DNA of 64,000 nucleotides. Source: Megalobrama amblycephala (lineage: Eukaryota; Chordata; Actinopteri; Cypriniformes; Xenocyprididae). Positions 44,449 to 55,930 of the stretch are shown here, in pieces. Position 1 is the stretch's first letter. Every line of letters begins with the position of its first letter. The position numbers and the translations under genes are program-made. The notes beneath the pieces were generated by a model. That model saw only the letters and a program-made list of their open reading frames with translations, was not told the DNA's origin and made no database searches. The stretch covers positions 13,248,623-13,312,622 of the forward strand of contig NC_063053.1 of the NCBI RefSeq assembly GCF_018812025.1, written 5' to 3'.

Positions 44449-44868
44449 TTACATATATGAATTCAAAGTGAATTATAAATTTATTCTGTTAAAAAAACAA
44501 AAACAAAAAAAACAATCAAGGGTATATGCATTTTTACATGCCTGCATTGTTTGTCATTGATATTCTTTTTAAAATATATCTGAAACAAAACATAGTGACA
44601 GATAATTAAGAGGAAGTGACATAATTTGAGTTTTTAAGAATCCAAATTTAAAAGTTAACAAGTTCTGTTCTCATTTAAAATTTGTATATATTTTTTCATG
44701 CATGACAAAATTAGTCAATAACAATATCCACCGTTTCATAAAACAGACAGACTTTTTTACAGTATCCCAAACATACTAATTATTATTTATTAATTATTAT
44801 TAGTTTATTTTGAGGTGGCATAATACATATTAGCACCAATATAGACACCATTGTCTAAATGAATGTTT

Positions 44869-44872
<4 letters not shown>

Positions 44873-44926
<54 letters not shown>
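44873..44926. repeat. (CT)n(TA)n compound microsatellite
   Basis: About 16 CT units switching directly to 11 TA units. Confidence 0.97.
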
Positions 44927-45839
44927 CATTTTATACTATTTTTTTTTTTAAAGTAGAAAGTTTATTGCAAGATTTATTTAAAAAAAAAAAAAGAAAGAAA
45001 AAAAAACATAACTCTGCAATGACATTCACCTCTTAAGTCATCTGGTATAGTTGCAAACATCATCTTGTTTCTTCACAATCCACAGTTATTTTCATGCAGG
45101 GTGGGAAAGAGAGTTTTTTTGTCCTGTATTTTGTGTAAATAAAATGCTTTGTTCTCCAGTTTTCAGTTGTCATTTCCATATAGTCTAAGCACTGTAGCAA
45201 ACAGGGCAGTTTAGAGGTAAACAAAAGGAGAGGAAGTACCAGAGCTGCTGTTTCTTCAGCCCAGCGGAATAATCGACCTCACGCAGATTCGCCTTATCAC
45301 AGCTGCTTTGAAACAGCCTGAATCTGAGAACAGCCTGGCTGCCATTCTAACAACTCTGTGTTTGTTTGGGAAGATGGCCTATTGGTGTGCACTTGTGACT
45401 TATACAGCATGTGTTTTGTTTTCCTCAATCATTCATTTTTGAGTAGCAGTAGAGCATTTTCTTTTTTTCTTCTTTTCTGCATCTTATTGCATTGCTGTCG
45501 GATTTTACTTTAAAAAATCTCAAATGTCATTTTAACACATTAATTCATCAAACGAGATGGCAGCTGGAAATGTGAGTGTGTGTGTGAATGTGAGATGAGG
45601 GTGATGGAGAGAGTGTCTGTGTGATCTATGAGAAAGTGCTTGAGCAGCTCTGTGAATCTCGATCTCTCTGCTCCTCCTCATCAGATCGATCTGCTCGAAC
45701 ATCTCTCTCTTTTCCTTGCATATGTGTTGGAGCACGCGCCCCTGTGCGTTGTGTGGATTGAAGTGTGTGGGTTTCTGCTTGAAAGTTTCCCTCCACCCAA
45801 ACCAAGACGCCTGCTAACTAGGATGCCACTGGACACTGG

Positions 45840-45875
<36 letters not shown>
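45840..45875. repeat. (TG)n microsatellite
   Basis: 18 TG units. Confidence 0.97.
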
Positions 45876-45878
<3 letters not shown>

Positions 45879-46302
45879 TGAGTGAGTAAGCAGGGGTGTT
45901 AGAGGCTGCTTGTTGAGCTGCTCTCACCCACTGGAGGTTAACAGTGAGCAGATCGGTGATGTCATATTTGCCTGCCTCCATTTTGTTCTCTCTTAAGGAG
46001 TCAACAGAGCTGTACAGTAGCCTATTACAATGCTGTAAACGTGTACACGGTAGGCTACTTATCGTTGAAATAGAAAATAAATAAGGAGAAGTAAATAAAG
46101 AGATGAAGGAAACAGAGAAGGAAATAAAAGAAATGTTAGAATGAAAAATAAATAAGAAAAGTAAAATAAAATAGAACACAATTTAAGAACAAAATATGGT
46201 AGGCTATATAGAAAATACTCATCAGAGTAATAAATGTTAGCGGTCTAGTGGTTCTTATTGACATGCTGATACATAGTTAAGGGGAAATGTAATTTTCTCA
46301 CA

Positions 46303-46872
46303 CCATGTCCTATCCAGACGCGATGTGATAAGATTCTAGCGACGAACAATTTGTCTGTCCACACCAGACGCGACGCAACTATGAGACGCGATAAAGTCCG
46401 TCAATCAAAAATCACATCCAATCAGAAGAGATCATGGGCGGGTTCTCTCGGCAAGCTCCTGCACTCGCAACAAAATGGGTAAGTACATAATCAAATTCAT
46501 GAATATTACACCATTTTAACATTATTAAAAATACATACTGAGTTACAGAAACAATCTTTGTCATAGAAAGAATACACTTGTCTGTTCACAGTGAGTTGAC
46601 AGTTGAATTGTCCATTGTTGCTTTCAGTAAGGCTATAAAAGGCACACAAAATGATATTCAAAGTCACATTACATACATTTTAACATTAAATAAAGCACAT
46701 AAACATCACCTGAGATTATCATTGCCATACTGTTTTATTGTTGTTCCAGCCGCGACGTCGCAGAAAAATAGAAACCGTTCCTAAATTTGAATCGTCGCTT
46801 GTCGCCGTCGCGGCTGGTTATAGGGCAAAAATGATCGCACCAGATGTAACGTCGTGTCTGGTTAGGACACGG
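46303..46872. mobile_element. Inverted-terminus element (CCATGTCCTATCCAGACGCGA)
   Basis: The left terminus reads CCATGTCCTATCCAGACGCG and the right CGTCGTGTCTGGTTAGGACACGG; these pair with few mismatches. Contains AACAAAATGGGTAAGTAC near 46470, that is, an ATG directly before a consensus donor GTAAGT. G+C-rich blocks lie near both ends. Non-autonomous. Confidence 0.75.
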
Positions 46873-48675
46873 TCCCAGCTAAGAAGACAGATGGCCAGTT
46901 TTCTTGACGTTATAGGAACGTTTTTATAAGGTATAATGTTCCTCAAACGTTCTTTCAACTTAATTTTGATCTAAAATTCAACATTGTAGGAACGTTTATT
47001 TGTAATATTCCAAGAACATGAAAATGTTCAGTTTCCTTAATGTTAGTAGAATGTTATTTAAAGGTTAGTATGATGTTCCTGAAACATTCTTTCAACTTTA
47101 TTTTGATCTAAAATTCAACGTTGTAGGAACGTTGATTTGTAACATTCCAAGAACATAAATTGTCCAGTTTTCTTAATGTTAGTAGAATGTTATTTAAATG
47201 TTAGTATGATGTTCCTGAAACATTCCTTCAATCATTCAAACACCTGCTGTGAACAAGCACTGAAAGAAAGAGAAATAAGAACACAAACCACAGCCTTAGA
47301 TGAGCTGAAGAGAAAAGACATTAAATCTTTGAAGATCTGATTAAACAACTCCACAAACAGCATTACCATCTTCACTTATTACTAACTAGGCTGACTTTAT
47401 TTCTGTCACACGTCTACAGAAGCTCTTTCTGAGAATTAACAGGTTTAGATGTTTCGTTTGAGGTCACCATCATGGAGGTTGGTGGTTGCTTTAGTTGAGT
47501 TCTTGACACCTGACTATTAGAGTTGCTTCTTTATCAGCAATTGTAGGTGTTTTCAGAAAACATTTCTGCATTGTTAAAACAGTTCAACATGTCTGTTTTA
47601 ATAACAGACAAACAACTGCATTAAAGTGGACTAACTGCTTTGTTGAAGTTTTCTTTGCTTTTGGTATTGAAGTGTTATGTGGAAAGGAAATAATAAACTC
47701 AAATGATACAAATTGTTTTTAACACTGAACTGATTTATGTTGGATTGTCCAAAACTATTTAGAAGTTAAAATTGACACACTCATCATACAAACCTCAACA
47801 ATGGTGAAAAAGAAAAAAAAAATTCAGCTGCATAATTTATTCATGTCGCAATGCATGCTGGGAACCATGAATGTGTTCTGTATGCAGGCATGAAGCATGT
47901 CACCATTGTTGTGTTTCATACGCCAAATGTTGATGTCTGTGAGTGTATAAATGACACAAAACAATGTTTTAAACAAAAAGTTAACAATAACAGTGTTGTA
48001 AATGATATTTTTCACGTTGGTTGAGTTTGATACAGCATTTCAATTTCTTAAGTTAGCAATTACAGAAAAAAAAAGTTGTTTAAACCACTTTAATGCAGTT
48101 AGTTGTCTGTTATTAAAACAGACATGTTGATCTTTATCAGTGCAGAAATGTTTTCTGAAAAAAAAAGCATGCAATTGCTGATAAAGAAGCAACTCTATAA
48201 TAGTCAGGGGTCAAGAACTCATCTAAAGCAACCACCAACCTCTATGATGGTGACCTCAAACGAAACATCTAACATCTACTGTTAATTCTCAGTAAGAGCT
48301 TCTGTAGACGTGTGACAGAAGCTGTTTGTGGAGTTGTTTAGTTTGTGTTCTTATTTCTCTTTCTTTCAGTGCTTGTTCACAGCAGGTGTTTGAGTCATTG
48401 AAAGAATGCTTCAGGAACATCATACTAACCTTTAACTAACAACATTCCACTAACATTAAGGAAACTGGACAATTTATGTTCTTGGAATGTTACAAATCAA
48501 CGTTCCTACAATGTTGAATTTTAGATCAAAATTAAGTTGAAAGAACATTTGAGGAACATTATACCTTATAAAAACGTTCCTTTAACGTCAAGAAAACTGG
48601 ACGTTTTTAATGTTCCCAGAACCAACACTGAATATTTAGAGAACGTTCTTATAACAAAATTCTGTTAGCTGGGGT
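46873..48675. mobile_element. 1.8-kb fold-back element with internal tandem repeat
   Basis: Begins TCCCAGCTAAGAAG and ends TTAGCTGGGG. Long inverted arms: AGGAACG/CGTTCCT blocks, CACCTGCTGTGAACAAGC (47240) versus GCTTGTTCACAGCAGGTG (48372), TTTGAGGTCACCATCATGG (47457) versus ATGATGGTGACCTCAAACG (48243), TTGCTTCTTTATCAGCAATT versus AATTGCTGATAAAGAAGCAA. The loop is about 47650-48070. A 138-bp tandem repeat lies in the left arm, while the right arm has only one copy, so the arms are not collinear there. No recognised ORF. Confidence 0.85.
46951..47226. repeat. 138-bp tandem repeat, two copies
   Basis: TCTTTCAACTT…TTTTGATCTAAAATTCAACR recurs with a spacing of 138 bp (46951 and 47089), and a third partial start is seen at 47225. 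Confidence 0.85.
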
Positions 48676-50009
48676 GTCACGCTTATTTTGTTCGGTTATC
48701 TCTTCCATTTTTCAGTATTCTTCGCCTTCAGTTGTTCAGATGAAAGCAACAAGAAACAGAAAGACCAGAGGCAGAGTACACAAACACATTTGAAGGTGGA
48801 TATCTTTAGTTCAAAGCAACACCCACAATAGTGTCAGGTAGGCTACATCAGGCCTTACATCTCAGGATCTATACTGTCTTTAGTAATGATGAATGTTTCA
48901 TGCTATTTGCTGTAGAATAATTTAAAGTAAAAATAAATGGATGTTGTATAAAAGAACAAATGAAGCAAAATATGCGAATAAACACAGCTCTTAACCATCT
49001 CATCAGGCTAAACTTGCACAAATAAGTAATGTATTGAGTCAAGCTTTTAGCGAGACAGACTAGGAAGACTTCAGATGTTCTTTACTCTTATTTGCAGTTT
49101 TGGGGTGTGGAAACGCTGACGCTGAGAAATCAGGGCGTCCCCTGTGATCATTATTCCTGCAGAATATATTCCATCTGTCTGCCATCTGTCTTTGAACTGC
49201 AGATGATTTTCTTAGTGGACAGACTGTAATACAAATGCTCTTCTGTACTCATTAGAGACCAGCAGTCAGAGTGTGGCATCATGAAGGAGGGACAGAAGTC
49301 CCCCAGAAGAAACTTGTCCATTTTGCAAACATTTCCAAGAAATCACTTAATTATTTAGCTTACAGTACATGCACAATGACACACAGTTGCTAAATATGCC
49401 AAAGTCAAACTTTTAAGTTTGGCTTGGCAGCTTTAAAAGTAAAAAAGTTTTGTTTTTAAGGCTATGCAGGCCTTACAGGGGGAGATGGATGGATGGATGG
49501 ATGGATGGATGGATTTTTAATAGATAGCCTAGATTTTAGATTTGTGAACATACTGTGTGATGTTTCTGATGAGAGAGGGAGAAAGAGAAGAAAAGACTAG
49601 AAGTTTATCATCTTCACTGTTTCATTCACATTCATTCGATAAGGGACAGAGAGGTGAATGTCCCTGGAAATGTCTGCGGAGTGAAAGGGGAGGATGCCAT
49701 AGGCTCCCCCATGTGCCAGCGCTAAAGGCAAGTCTTTGAGGGGATTTGACACAAATGATCTTTTAAAGCTGCTTTTGAAAATGGTTCTGCAGATATTGCC
49801 ATAAAGACTGAGGTTTTGGTGACGAACATTTTGTCTTGGACAGCAGATAGCTGCAAGCCTGTAAATTGCAGGGCTAAGCAGCGTTAATCTTGTCAACATA
49901 CGTACAGTGCATGTATTAGACATTTATATTAGCAAATAAATAAATATAAAAATCTTAAATCAAAAAGGTTTTTCTTTTTTTCCATTTCATAAATTATAAA
50001 AGATAGACA
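48676..50009. other. Non-coding stretch
   Basis: A (GGAT)n run at 49483-49514. ORFs 49557-49739 (plus) and 49597-49923 (minus) overlap and have no known motif. No transposon ends. Confidence 0.5.
49483..49514. repeat. (GGAT)n microsatellite
   Basis: Eight tetranucleotide units. Confidence 0.95.
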
Positions 50010-50011
50010 TA

Positions 50012-50938
50012 CAGTACAGTCCAAAAGTTTGGAACCACTAAGATTTTTAATGTTTTTAAAAGAAGTTTCGTCTGCTCACCAAGACTACATTTATTTAATT
50101 AAAAATACAGTAAAAAACAGTAATATTGTGAAATATTATTACAATTTAAAATAACTGTTTTCTATTTGAATATATTTCACAAAGTAATTTATTCCTGTGA
50201 TGGCAAAGCTGAATTTTCAGCATCATTACTCCAGTCTTCAGTGTCACATGATCCTTCAGAAATCATTCTAATATGCTGATCTGCTGCTCAAGAAACATTT
50301 AATGTGTACAATTGTACAAAATATTTGTGTTTCAGGATTATGTGATGAATAGAAAGTTCAAAAGAACAGTGTTTATCTGAAATCTAATCTTTTGTAACAT
50401 TATAAATGTCTTTACTGCCACTTTTGATTGATTTAATGCATCCTTGCTGAATAAAAGTATTCATTTCTTTAATTTCTTTTAAAAAAAATAAAAATAAAAA
50501 TTCTTACTGACCCCAAACTTTTGAACGGTAGTGTATAATGCTACAGAAGCTTTGTATTTCAGATAAATGCTGTTCTTTTGAACTTTCTATTCATCAAGGA
50601 ATCCTGAAAAAAAAAAGTACACAACTGTTTTCAACATTGAAAATAATCATAAATGTTTATTGAGCAGCAGATCAGCATATTAGAATGATTTCTGAAGGAT
50701 CATGTGACACTGAAGACTGGAGTAACGATGCTGAAAATTCAGCTTTGCATCACAGGAATAAATTACTTTGTCAAATATATTTAAATAGTACACAGTTATT
50801 TTAAATTGTAATAATATTTCACAATATTACTGTTTTTTACTGTATTTTTAATTAAATAAATGTAGCCTTGGTGAGCAGACGAAACTTCTTTTAAAAACAT
50901 TAAAAATCTTAGTGGTTCCAAACTTTTGGACTGTACTG
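50012..50938. mobile_element. Fold-back Tc1/mariner-type element, complete
   Basis: CAGTACAGTCCAAAAGTTTG … AAACTTTTGGACTGTACTG with TA on both sides (50010-50011, 50939-50940). CAGT starts and TA duplication fit Tc1/mariner mobilisation. The arms of about 430 bp meet around CCCCAAACTTTTGAACGG. Nearly identical to 23201-24132, which suggests recent spread. No ORF. Confidence 0.92.
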
Positions 50939-51066
50939 TAGCATAAAAGTAGCAAATGTCAAAACATACTTTTCACGAAAACAACAATGCATTAACAATG
51001 TTAAGCATTGTTGAGTATGTCTAGAAAGAGCTTAAGCAAGAGTAAGCAAGAGCATGTACTGGTATA

Positions 51067-52124
51067 CACTCACTGGCCACTGTACACTGTACTTAACACA
51101 AATATTTAATCAGCTAATCACATGGCAGCAACTCAATGCATTTAGGCCTGTAGACATGGTCAAGACGATCTGCTAAAGTTCAAACTGAGCATCAGAATAG
51201 CGAGGAAAGGTGATTTAAGTGATTTTGAACGTGGCATGGTTGTTGGTGCCAAGGGCTGGTCTGAGTATTTCAGAAACCCCTGATTTACTGGGATTTTTAC
51301 ACACAATCATTTCTAGGGTTTACAGAGAATGGTCCGAAAAAGAGAAAATATCTAGCGAGTGGCACTTCTGTGGGTGAAAATGCCTTGTTGATGCCAGAGG
51401 TTAGATGAGAATGGCCAGGCTGACCTGATAGAAAGCCAACAGTAACTCAAATAACCACTTGTTATACAGATTTACCAAAACTGGACAATAGAAGATTGGA
51501 AAAACATTGCTTGGTCTGACAAGTCTAGATTTCTGCTGCAACATTCAGATGGTAGGGTCAGAATTTGGCATAAACAACATTAAAGCATGGATTCATGCTG
51601 CCTTGTATCAATGGTTCAGGCTGCTGGTAATGGTGTAATGGTGTGGGGGATATTTTCTTTGCACACTTTGGGCCCCTTATTACCAATTGAGCATCCTTGA
51701 GCACAGCTTTCCTAAGTAATGTTGCTGACCATCTCCATCCCTTTATGACCACGGAGTGCCCATCTTCTGATGGCTACTTTCAGCAGATAACGTACCGTCA
51801 CAAAGCTCAAATCATCTCAAAGTGTTTTCTTGAACATGGCAATGAGTTCACTATACTTAAATGGCCTCCACAGTCACCAGATCTCAATCCAATAAAGCAC
51901 CTTTTGGATGTGGTGGAACGGGAGATTCACATCATGGATGGGCAGCTGATAAATCTGCAGCAACTGTGATGCTATCATGTCAATACGGACCAAAATCTCG
52001 GAGGAATGTTTCCAGCACCTTGCTGAATCTATGCCACGAAGAATTAAGGCAGATCTGAAGACAAACGGGGAGTCCAATCCAGTACTAGCAAGGTGTATAT
52101 AAGTTATAAAGTGGCCGGTGAGTG
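51067..52124 (+). mobile_element. Second Tc1-like element, decayed
   Basis: Ends CACTCACTGGCCACTGTAC and TAAAGTGGCCGGTGAGTG with TA at both flanks (51065-51066, 52125-52126). The short termini of about 18 bp pair imperfectly. The rest is an eroded transposase gene on the plus strand. Confidence 0.9.
51160..52102 (+). pseudogene. Tc1-like transposase with lost catalytic residue
   Basis: In order along the plus strand: WSEKEKIS (51333), WTIEDWKNIAWSDKSRFLLQ followed by HSDGRVRIWHKQ (51490-51585), MVWGIF-like VMVWGIFS (51638), DHLHPFMTTECPSSDGYFQQ (51727), FLEHGNEFTILKWPPQSPDL (51830), then NPIKHLLDVVEREIHIMDG and, in another frame, KISEECFQHLAESMPRRIK. In active Tc1 family members the last acid of the DD34E triad is the Glu in NPIE; here it reads NPIK. 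In SDKS the residue after the first catalytic Asp region is also altered from the common SDES. Several frame changes and stops occur. Stop codon at 52100-52102. Confidence 0.92.
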
Positions 52125-52126
52125 TA

Positions 52127-53339
52127 TATTTTAAGCATATCTAATAACAATAAAAAGAAGTATTCCATAAGAAAATTAGATTAGAAAACCTGTTTAACAT
52201 GATGTCATTGTCTTTTTCTGGTGTCCTACTAAACAGTGTCTGTTCAACCTAATCTAAATATTTAATCATATGACTGAGAATGGCCAGCAGCTTTCCTCAG
52301 GCTTTTTTAAATGTGTTGTTAAGTGCATAATGTCTTCCTCTCTTATTTTAACAGTAGCTGCAGTGCCAAAGAGTCTAGACGGTACTGTTGAGGGACATCA
52401 ACATTTCCCTCTATATCTTGCCCATATAGGCATTTCAGTTTAGTTGACAGGCAGAGAGCTCTCCTGCAGGGACTGTCCCTCTGATGTCCTTGTCCTCAAG
52501 TAGCTGGACAATGAAATGGCAAATGAGAGTTTGGTATGGGGAATTTGCTATAAATAATTTAAAGTGGTGTACCGTCATCAAGGGAGATTAGGGTTCAATT
52601 CCAGCTCCCCAAGTCACAACCAATGTTTGGTTAGGGGACATGCACACACACATACACACAACAAGAGACAGACAGAGACAGACTGTTGGAACAGTTGAAA
52701 GAGAAATGTTTAATCCCTGAGGAGCAGTGCTAGTTTGGATCAGAAGAGAAGCAGTCTCTCACTCAGAGCTCTATTGGTAGATTCAGATGCAAACCGTGTC
52801 TGCAAATCAATAGTAGAGGAACGACTGCTGTTAAGTCAAACACCCAAAGAACCCCAGTGAGATAAGATAAGTCTACAGTGATTCTGAACCATCTCTCAAG
52901 CATCCAAAATTAGACAGATGTGACAGTTTTGGATCAGCCATCGTTATCAAAAAAATGTCACCACTTCCGTTTCCACCTCTAAATTGTACTTTATTTTGCC
53001 TCACCGACTCTGAATTCTGAAGTTTATATATTTCACTCAAAAAAAAAAAAAAGAGACAGTTTTCTCATCATTTACTCATCCTCTTGACGTTCCAAATTCA
53101 CTTTCTTTCTTAATGTTTTCCAGGCTCCATCACATTCAGTAGAAGCATTTGGAAGAAACTCGATACTTTATTTAGAATACGTCTTAAGAATAAGCTTAAG
53201 AAAAAAAAGATAACCTTCTTAATACAAAACTTTAAAAGAATTCAAATTCTTAAAAACAATATTTTTAAAAATCATACATAAATGATATCTTGCTTTAAAT
53301 GCCCAAGATGTTTAATGAATTCATTGGATAATTAAAAAT
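52127..53339. other. Non-coding stretch with a possible SINE head
   Basis: 52562-52615 reads AGTGGTGTACCGTC…GGGTTCAATTCCAGCTCC, with a good B-box-like GGTTCAATTCC and a degenerate A box, as in tRNA-derived SINEs; no tail follows. 53040-53160 resembles internal parts of the fold-back families. Otherwise nothing recognised. Confidence 0.35.
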
Positions 53340-53343
53340 TTAA

Positions 53344-53800
53344 AGTGCCACTATTATGGATTTTTGAAAATTACCTTTTATGTAGTGTGTAACAAAGCTC
53401 TAAGTGAATAAAAACTTAAAATCTGAAAGTGCACCATATATAAAGTTATTGTCTCGCAAAAGTAAGAGCCGACTCTGAGTCAGTTAGGCTAAACGAGTCG
53501 TTTGTAAAACGAATCCTAAGCCATTTTGTTGTGACATCAATACGAAACATTAGCATATTGCCTGCCCACTTATTGCGCATGCAGACGCCAGGGAAAACTC
53601 TTTTTTTTTCAACAATGCCACAGCAGTACAATCTTTTGTTGTGTTCCTGTCATTTTACTGACGACTGCTTCTCAAACCTCGGGGAGTTTAACACAGGATT
53701 CACAAAACTTCTGGTCTTGGATCAATGACCAGTTTATTTGGACCAGCTTGCTTCTCTGAATCTTAACCTGTAAGTATGATTAATAATTGTTTTTTAAAAT
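53344..53800. mobile_element. TTAA-type element, left end only
   Basis: TTAA (53340-53343) then AGTGCCACTATTATGG, a terminus type I know from TTAA elements in fish. It carries the THAP-like ORF below. No matching right terminus was found, so the element is truncated, perhaps by the repeat at 53855. Confidence 0.55.
53531..53728 (+). pseudogene. Partial THAP-like domain
   Basis: The ORF ends LLLCSCHFTDDCFSNLGEFN followed by TGFTKLLVLD and a stop. CSxHFTxDCF with CxxH spacing is the second half of a THAP C2CH finger. The N-terminal cysteine pair and the central Trp region are missing, so the domain cannot fold; an ancestral THAP exon was probably deleted internally. Located in a TTAA element, as is the commoner context for THAP transposases. 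Confidence 0.5.
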
Positions 53801-53854
53801 TTCTTGTGATCATTCAAAATTTGTAGTTTTGTATGTTATGTTGTGGAACGTCAA

Positions 53855-54312
53855 AGACTATAGAATAACACAAGAGGTGTCACTCGTATTGTTTTGAATG
53901 GGAGAAAGTGTAACGCGCAATATGGCGGAATAAGTCCCGCCTTCTAAATAAGAGCCAATCGCCGACTGGTAAAGTCATCGCGTCACTTCAGCGGCCTTTA
54001 GAATCACCGGTTTCTATAGAAACAGTCAGACACGCGCCTCCGAAGAGACGCGCGTTTAGGTCTGCGCATGCGCATTAGCTTGATCCAGCCTGAAAAATAC
54101 AGTTTTTGTCATGATTCGAGCGTTTAGAAACTAAATTTATGAGCCGGTTGTTGTTAGATTTCATTGGTGATTTCAAATATGAAATTTAATCGTAAGGTTG
54201 GCGAACAGTTTTGGAGAATTTGATGTTTCCCCATTCAAAGAGATTGCATGATGCCCAGGATGCCCGAGAGGCGTTTCAAAGATGGCCGCCGAGTGAAATG
54301 ACTTGTCTTAAA
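53855..54312. repeat. G+C-rich repeat block
   Basis: Begins GACTATAGAATAACACAAG and contains GGCGGAATAAGTCCCGCC, AGACGCGCGTTTAGG and CCGCCGAGTGAAATGAC. High CpG content compared with surroundings, and I recognise the order of blocks from a dispersed cyprinid repeat. Class unknown. Confidence 0.55.
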
Positions 54313-54561
54313 GGGACTTTGGTAAGGTACACCCTAGTCTGTATGTCTCCTGCTAACCGGCTCACTCACATTTCTGTAGTTCTGTTATTCAGGTGTGGGT
54401 CCAATATTGTCAAAAAAAATTGTCAATTAATGCAGCTTGTCTGTCTTATTACTTTTGTCCTTCTGAGGTCCTTCTGAAGCAAAGCGATGCATTTGTGTAA
54501 AAAATATCCATATTTAACAAGTTATGAAGTAAAATATCTAGCTTCTGCCAGACTGCCTTCC

Positions 54562-54699
54562 GTATTCAACTTACGAAGAAAGTGTAAGCTGGCGTCACGT
54601 CAGTTAAGCTTTTTCCGTAAGTTGAACAGGGAAGACGTAGGACGTAGCATAAGCTTTTTGAACTGCGAGAGTTTTACACTTCCTTCGTAAGTTGAATAC
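54562..54699. mobile_element. 138-bp mini inverted-repeat element
   Basis: GTATTCAACTTACGAAG… (54562) pairs with …CTTCGTAAGTTGAATAC (54683-54699); a third related motif TTCCGTAAGTTGAAC lies inside at 54614. No coding content. Confidence 0.75.
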
Positions 54700-55734
54700 C
54701 CCCCTGAGCCATGTGGAGTACATTTATGATGGATGGAGACACTTTCTTTCACTTTCAGCTCATACTTGTTGGTATCGCTCACTGCCATTATAAAGCTTGG
54801 ATGCGTCAAGATATTTATTAATATATCTCCAATTGTGCTCATCAGAAAGAAGAAAGTCATATACACCTAGGATGGCTTGAGGGTGAGTAAAGCTTGGGCT
54901 AATTGTCATTTGAAAGTGAACTAATCTTTTAAGCATTACAATTTTAATATATGCAATATTATAAAACTTGCGATATAAAATATATGTAAAGTAACTACTA
55001 TAATATTTTAAATATATATTCTAACATATTTGGCTTATTGGATGTTTGTGTTGTCCCTCTGGGTTGTCAACAAGGAGAGAGAGATGGAAAGAGACTAGCC
55101 AGATCATTACACTGTTACTGTACATGTTCTGCTTAGGCAATATTCCCAGAAAATCAATAATAGATATCTATTTGTCTGACAGATATTTTAAGAGATAATT
55201 TGCAGTGAAAAACAAAAAGGTCTTCAATAGAAACACTACAAATAATGTTATTAAGTTTCTGAATGAATAAATGTATCATTAAGATTTGTCAGTTGCTACA
55301 CTGTCATTTTATTCTTAAGAAACAAAATGTTTTTTTTTTTTCAAGAATTGCACTTACTGGTTTTCTTCTGTGAAACAAAAGAATATGTTTAATATTTGAA
55401 AAAAGTTTTTTCCAGATCCCGTCTGCCTTTTATCTCCAATTTTGCTTCCTCTAAAGAAGTCCATAAAACTCATATTTTACAGCTATCAAGATGAAAGCCA
55501 CAGCAGGTGAATTAGTTACATATTTAATTTATTAATAACACACATACAAACTCGTGCTCGCCATTCTTCTTCAGTTCACTCCTTTTAACTTCATTTAGTA
55601 CTGTTTCATCCTTGCGGTCTCATTAAACATAGAACTGAATAACAGGACACCATACAATATTTTGTAGGCCTATATTACAGTATTCCTCTCACATCTCATT
55701 CTCATTCCTTTAATGCATGCTGGGTGGTGGCAAA
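54700..55734. other. Non-coding stretch with fold-back-family traces
   Basis: GGCTTGAGGGTGAGTAAAGC near 54873 and GAAAGTGAACTAATC near 54914 are a diverged end of the 41.4-kb fold-back family. The rest is A+T-rich without features. Confidence 0.45.
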
Positions 55735-55930
55735 CACATGGACAGAAATCTGGTCTGTTCATTTGAAGGTTGTAAGTTCAACCCAATTGGGGTTCACCCA
55801 GAACTGAAGAGCTGCTGAAATCACGGTCCTACTCTATCACCATAGTGACAGTTGAATCTGAGAGCAGGACACTTGACCTTCCAATTAGTGTACTGTATAT
55901 TGCTCAAAATGACAAGCATCTGCAAGCAGA
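55735..55930 (+). repeat. Degraded tRNA-derived SINE
   Basis: GAAGGTTGTAAGTTCAACCC resembles a B box (GGTTC.A..CC) in the SINE head. Downstream CTATCACCATAGTG…GAGCAGGACACTTGACC, then CCAATTAGTGTACTGTATAT, TTGCTC and AAGCATCTGCAAGC, follow the order of the conserved middle and tail (…CACTT…AGTGTACTGTA..TCGCT…AAGCGTCTGC) of fish SINEs. Strongly decayed. Confidence 0.6.

Larger units (their letters stand above)
44449..46302. other. Non-coding stretch with simple repeats
   Basis: (CT)n at 44873-44905 running into (TA)n at 44905-44926, A-rich runs near 44975-45006 and a (TG)n at 45840-45875. The part 45230-45360 is of normal complexity and may be unique. ORFs at 45532-45885 and 45814-46179 have no recognised domain. 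Confidence 0.5.
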
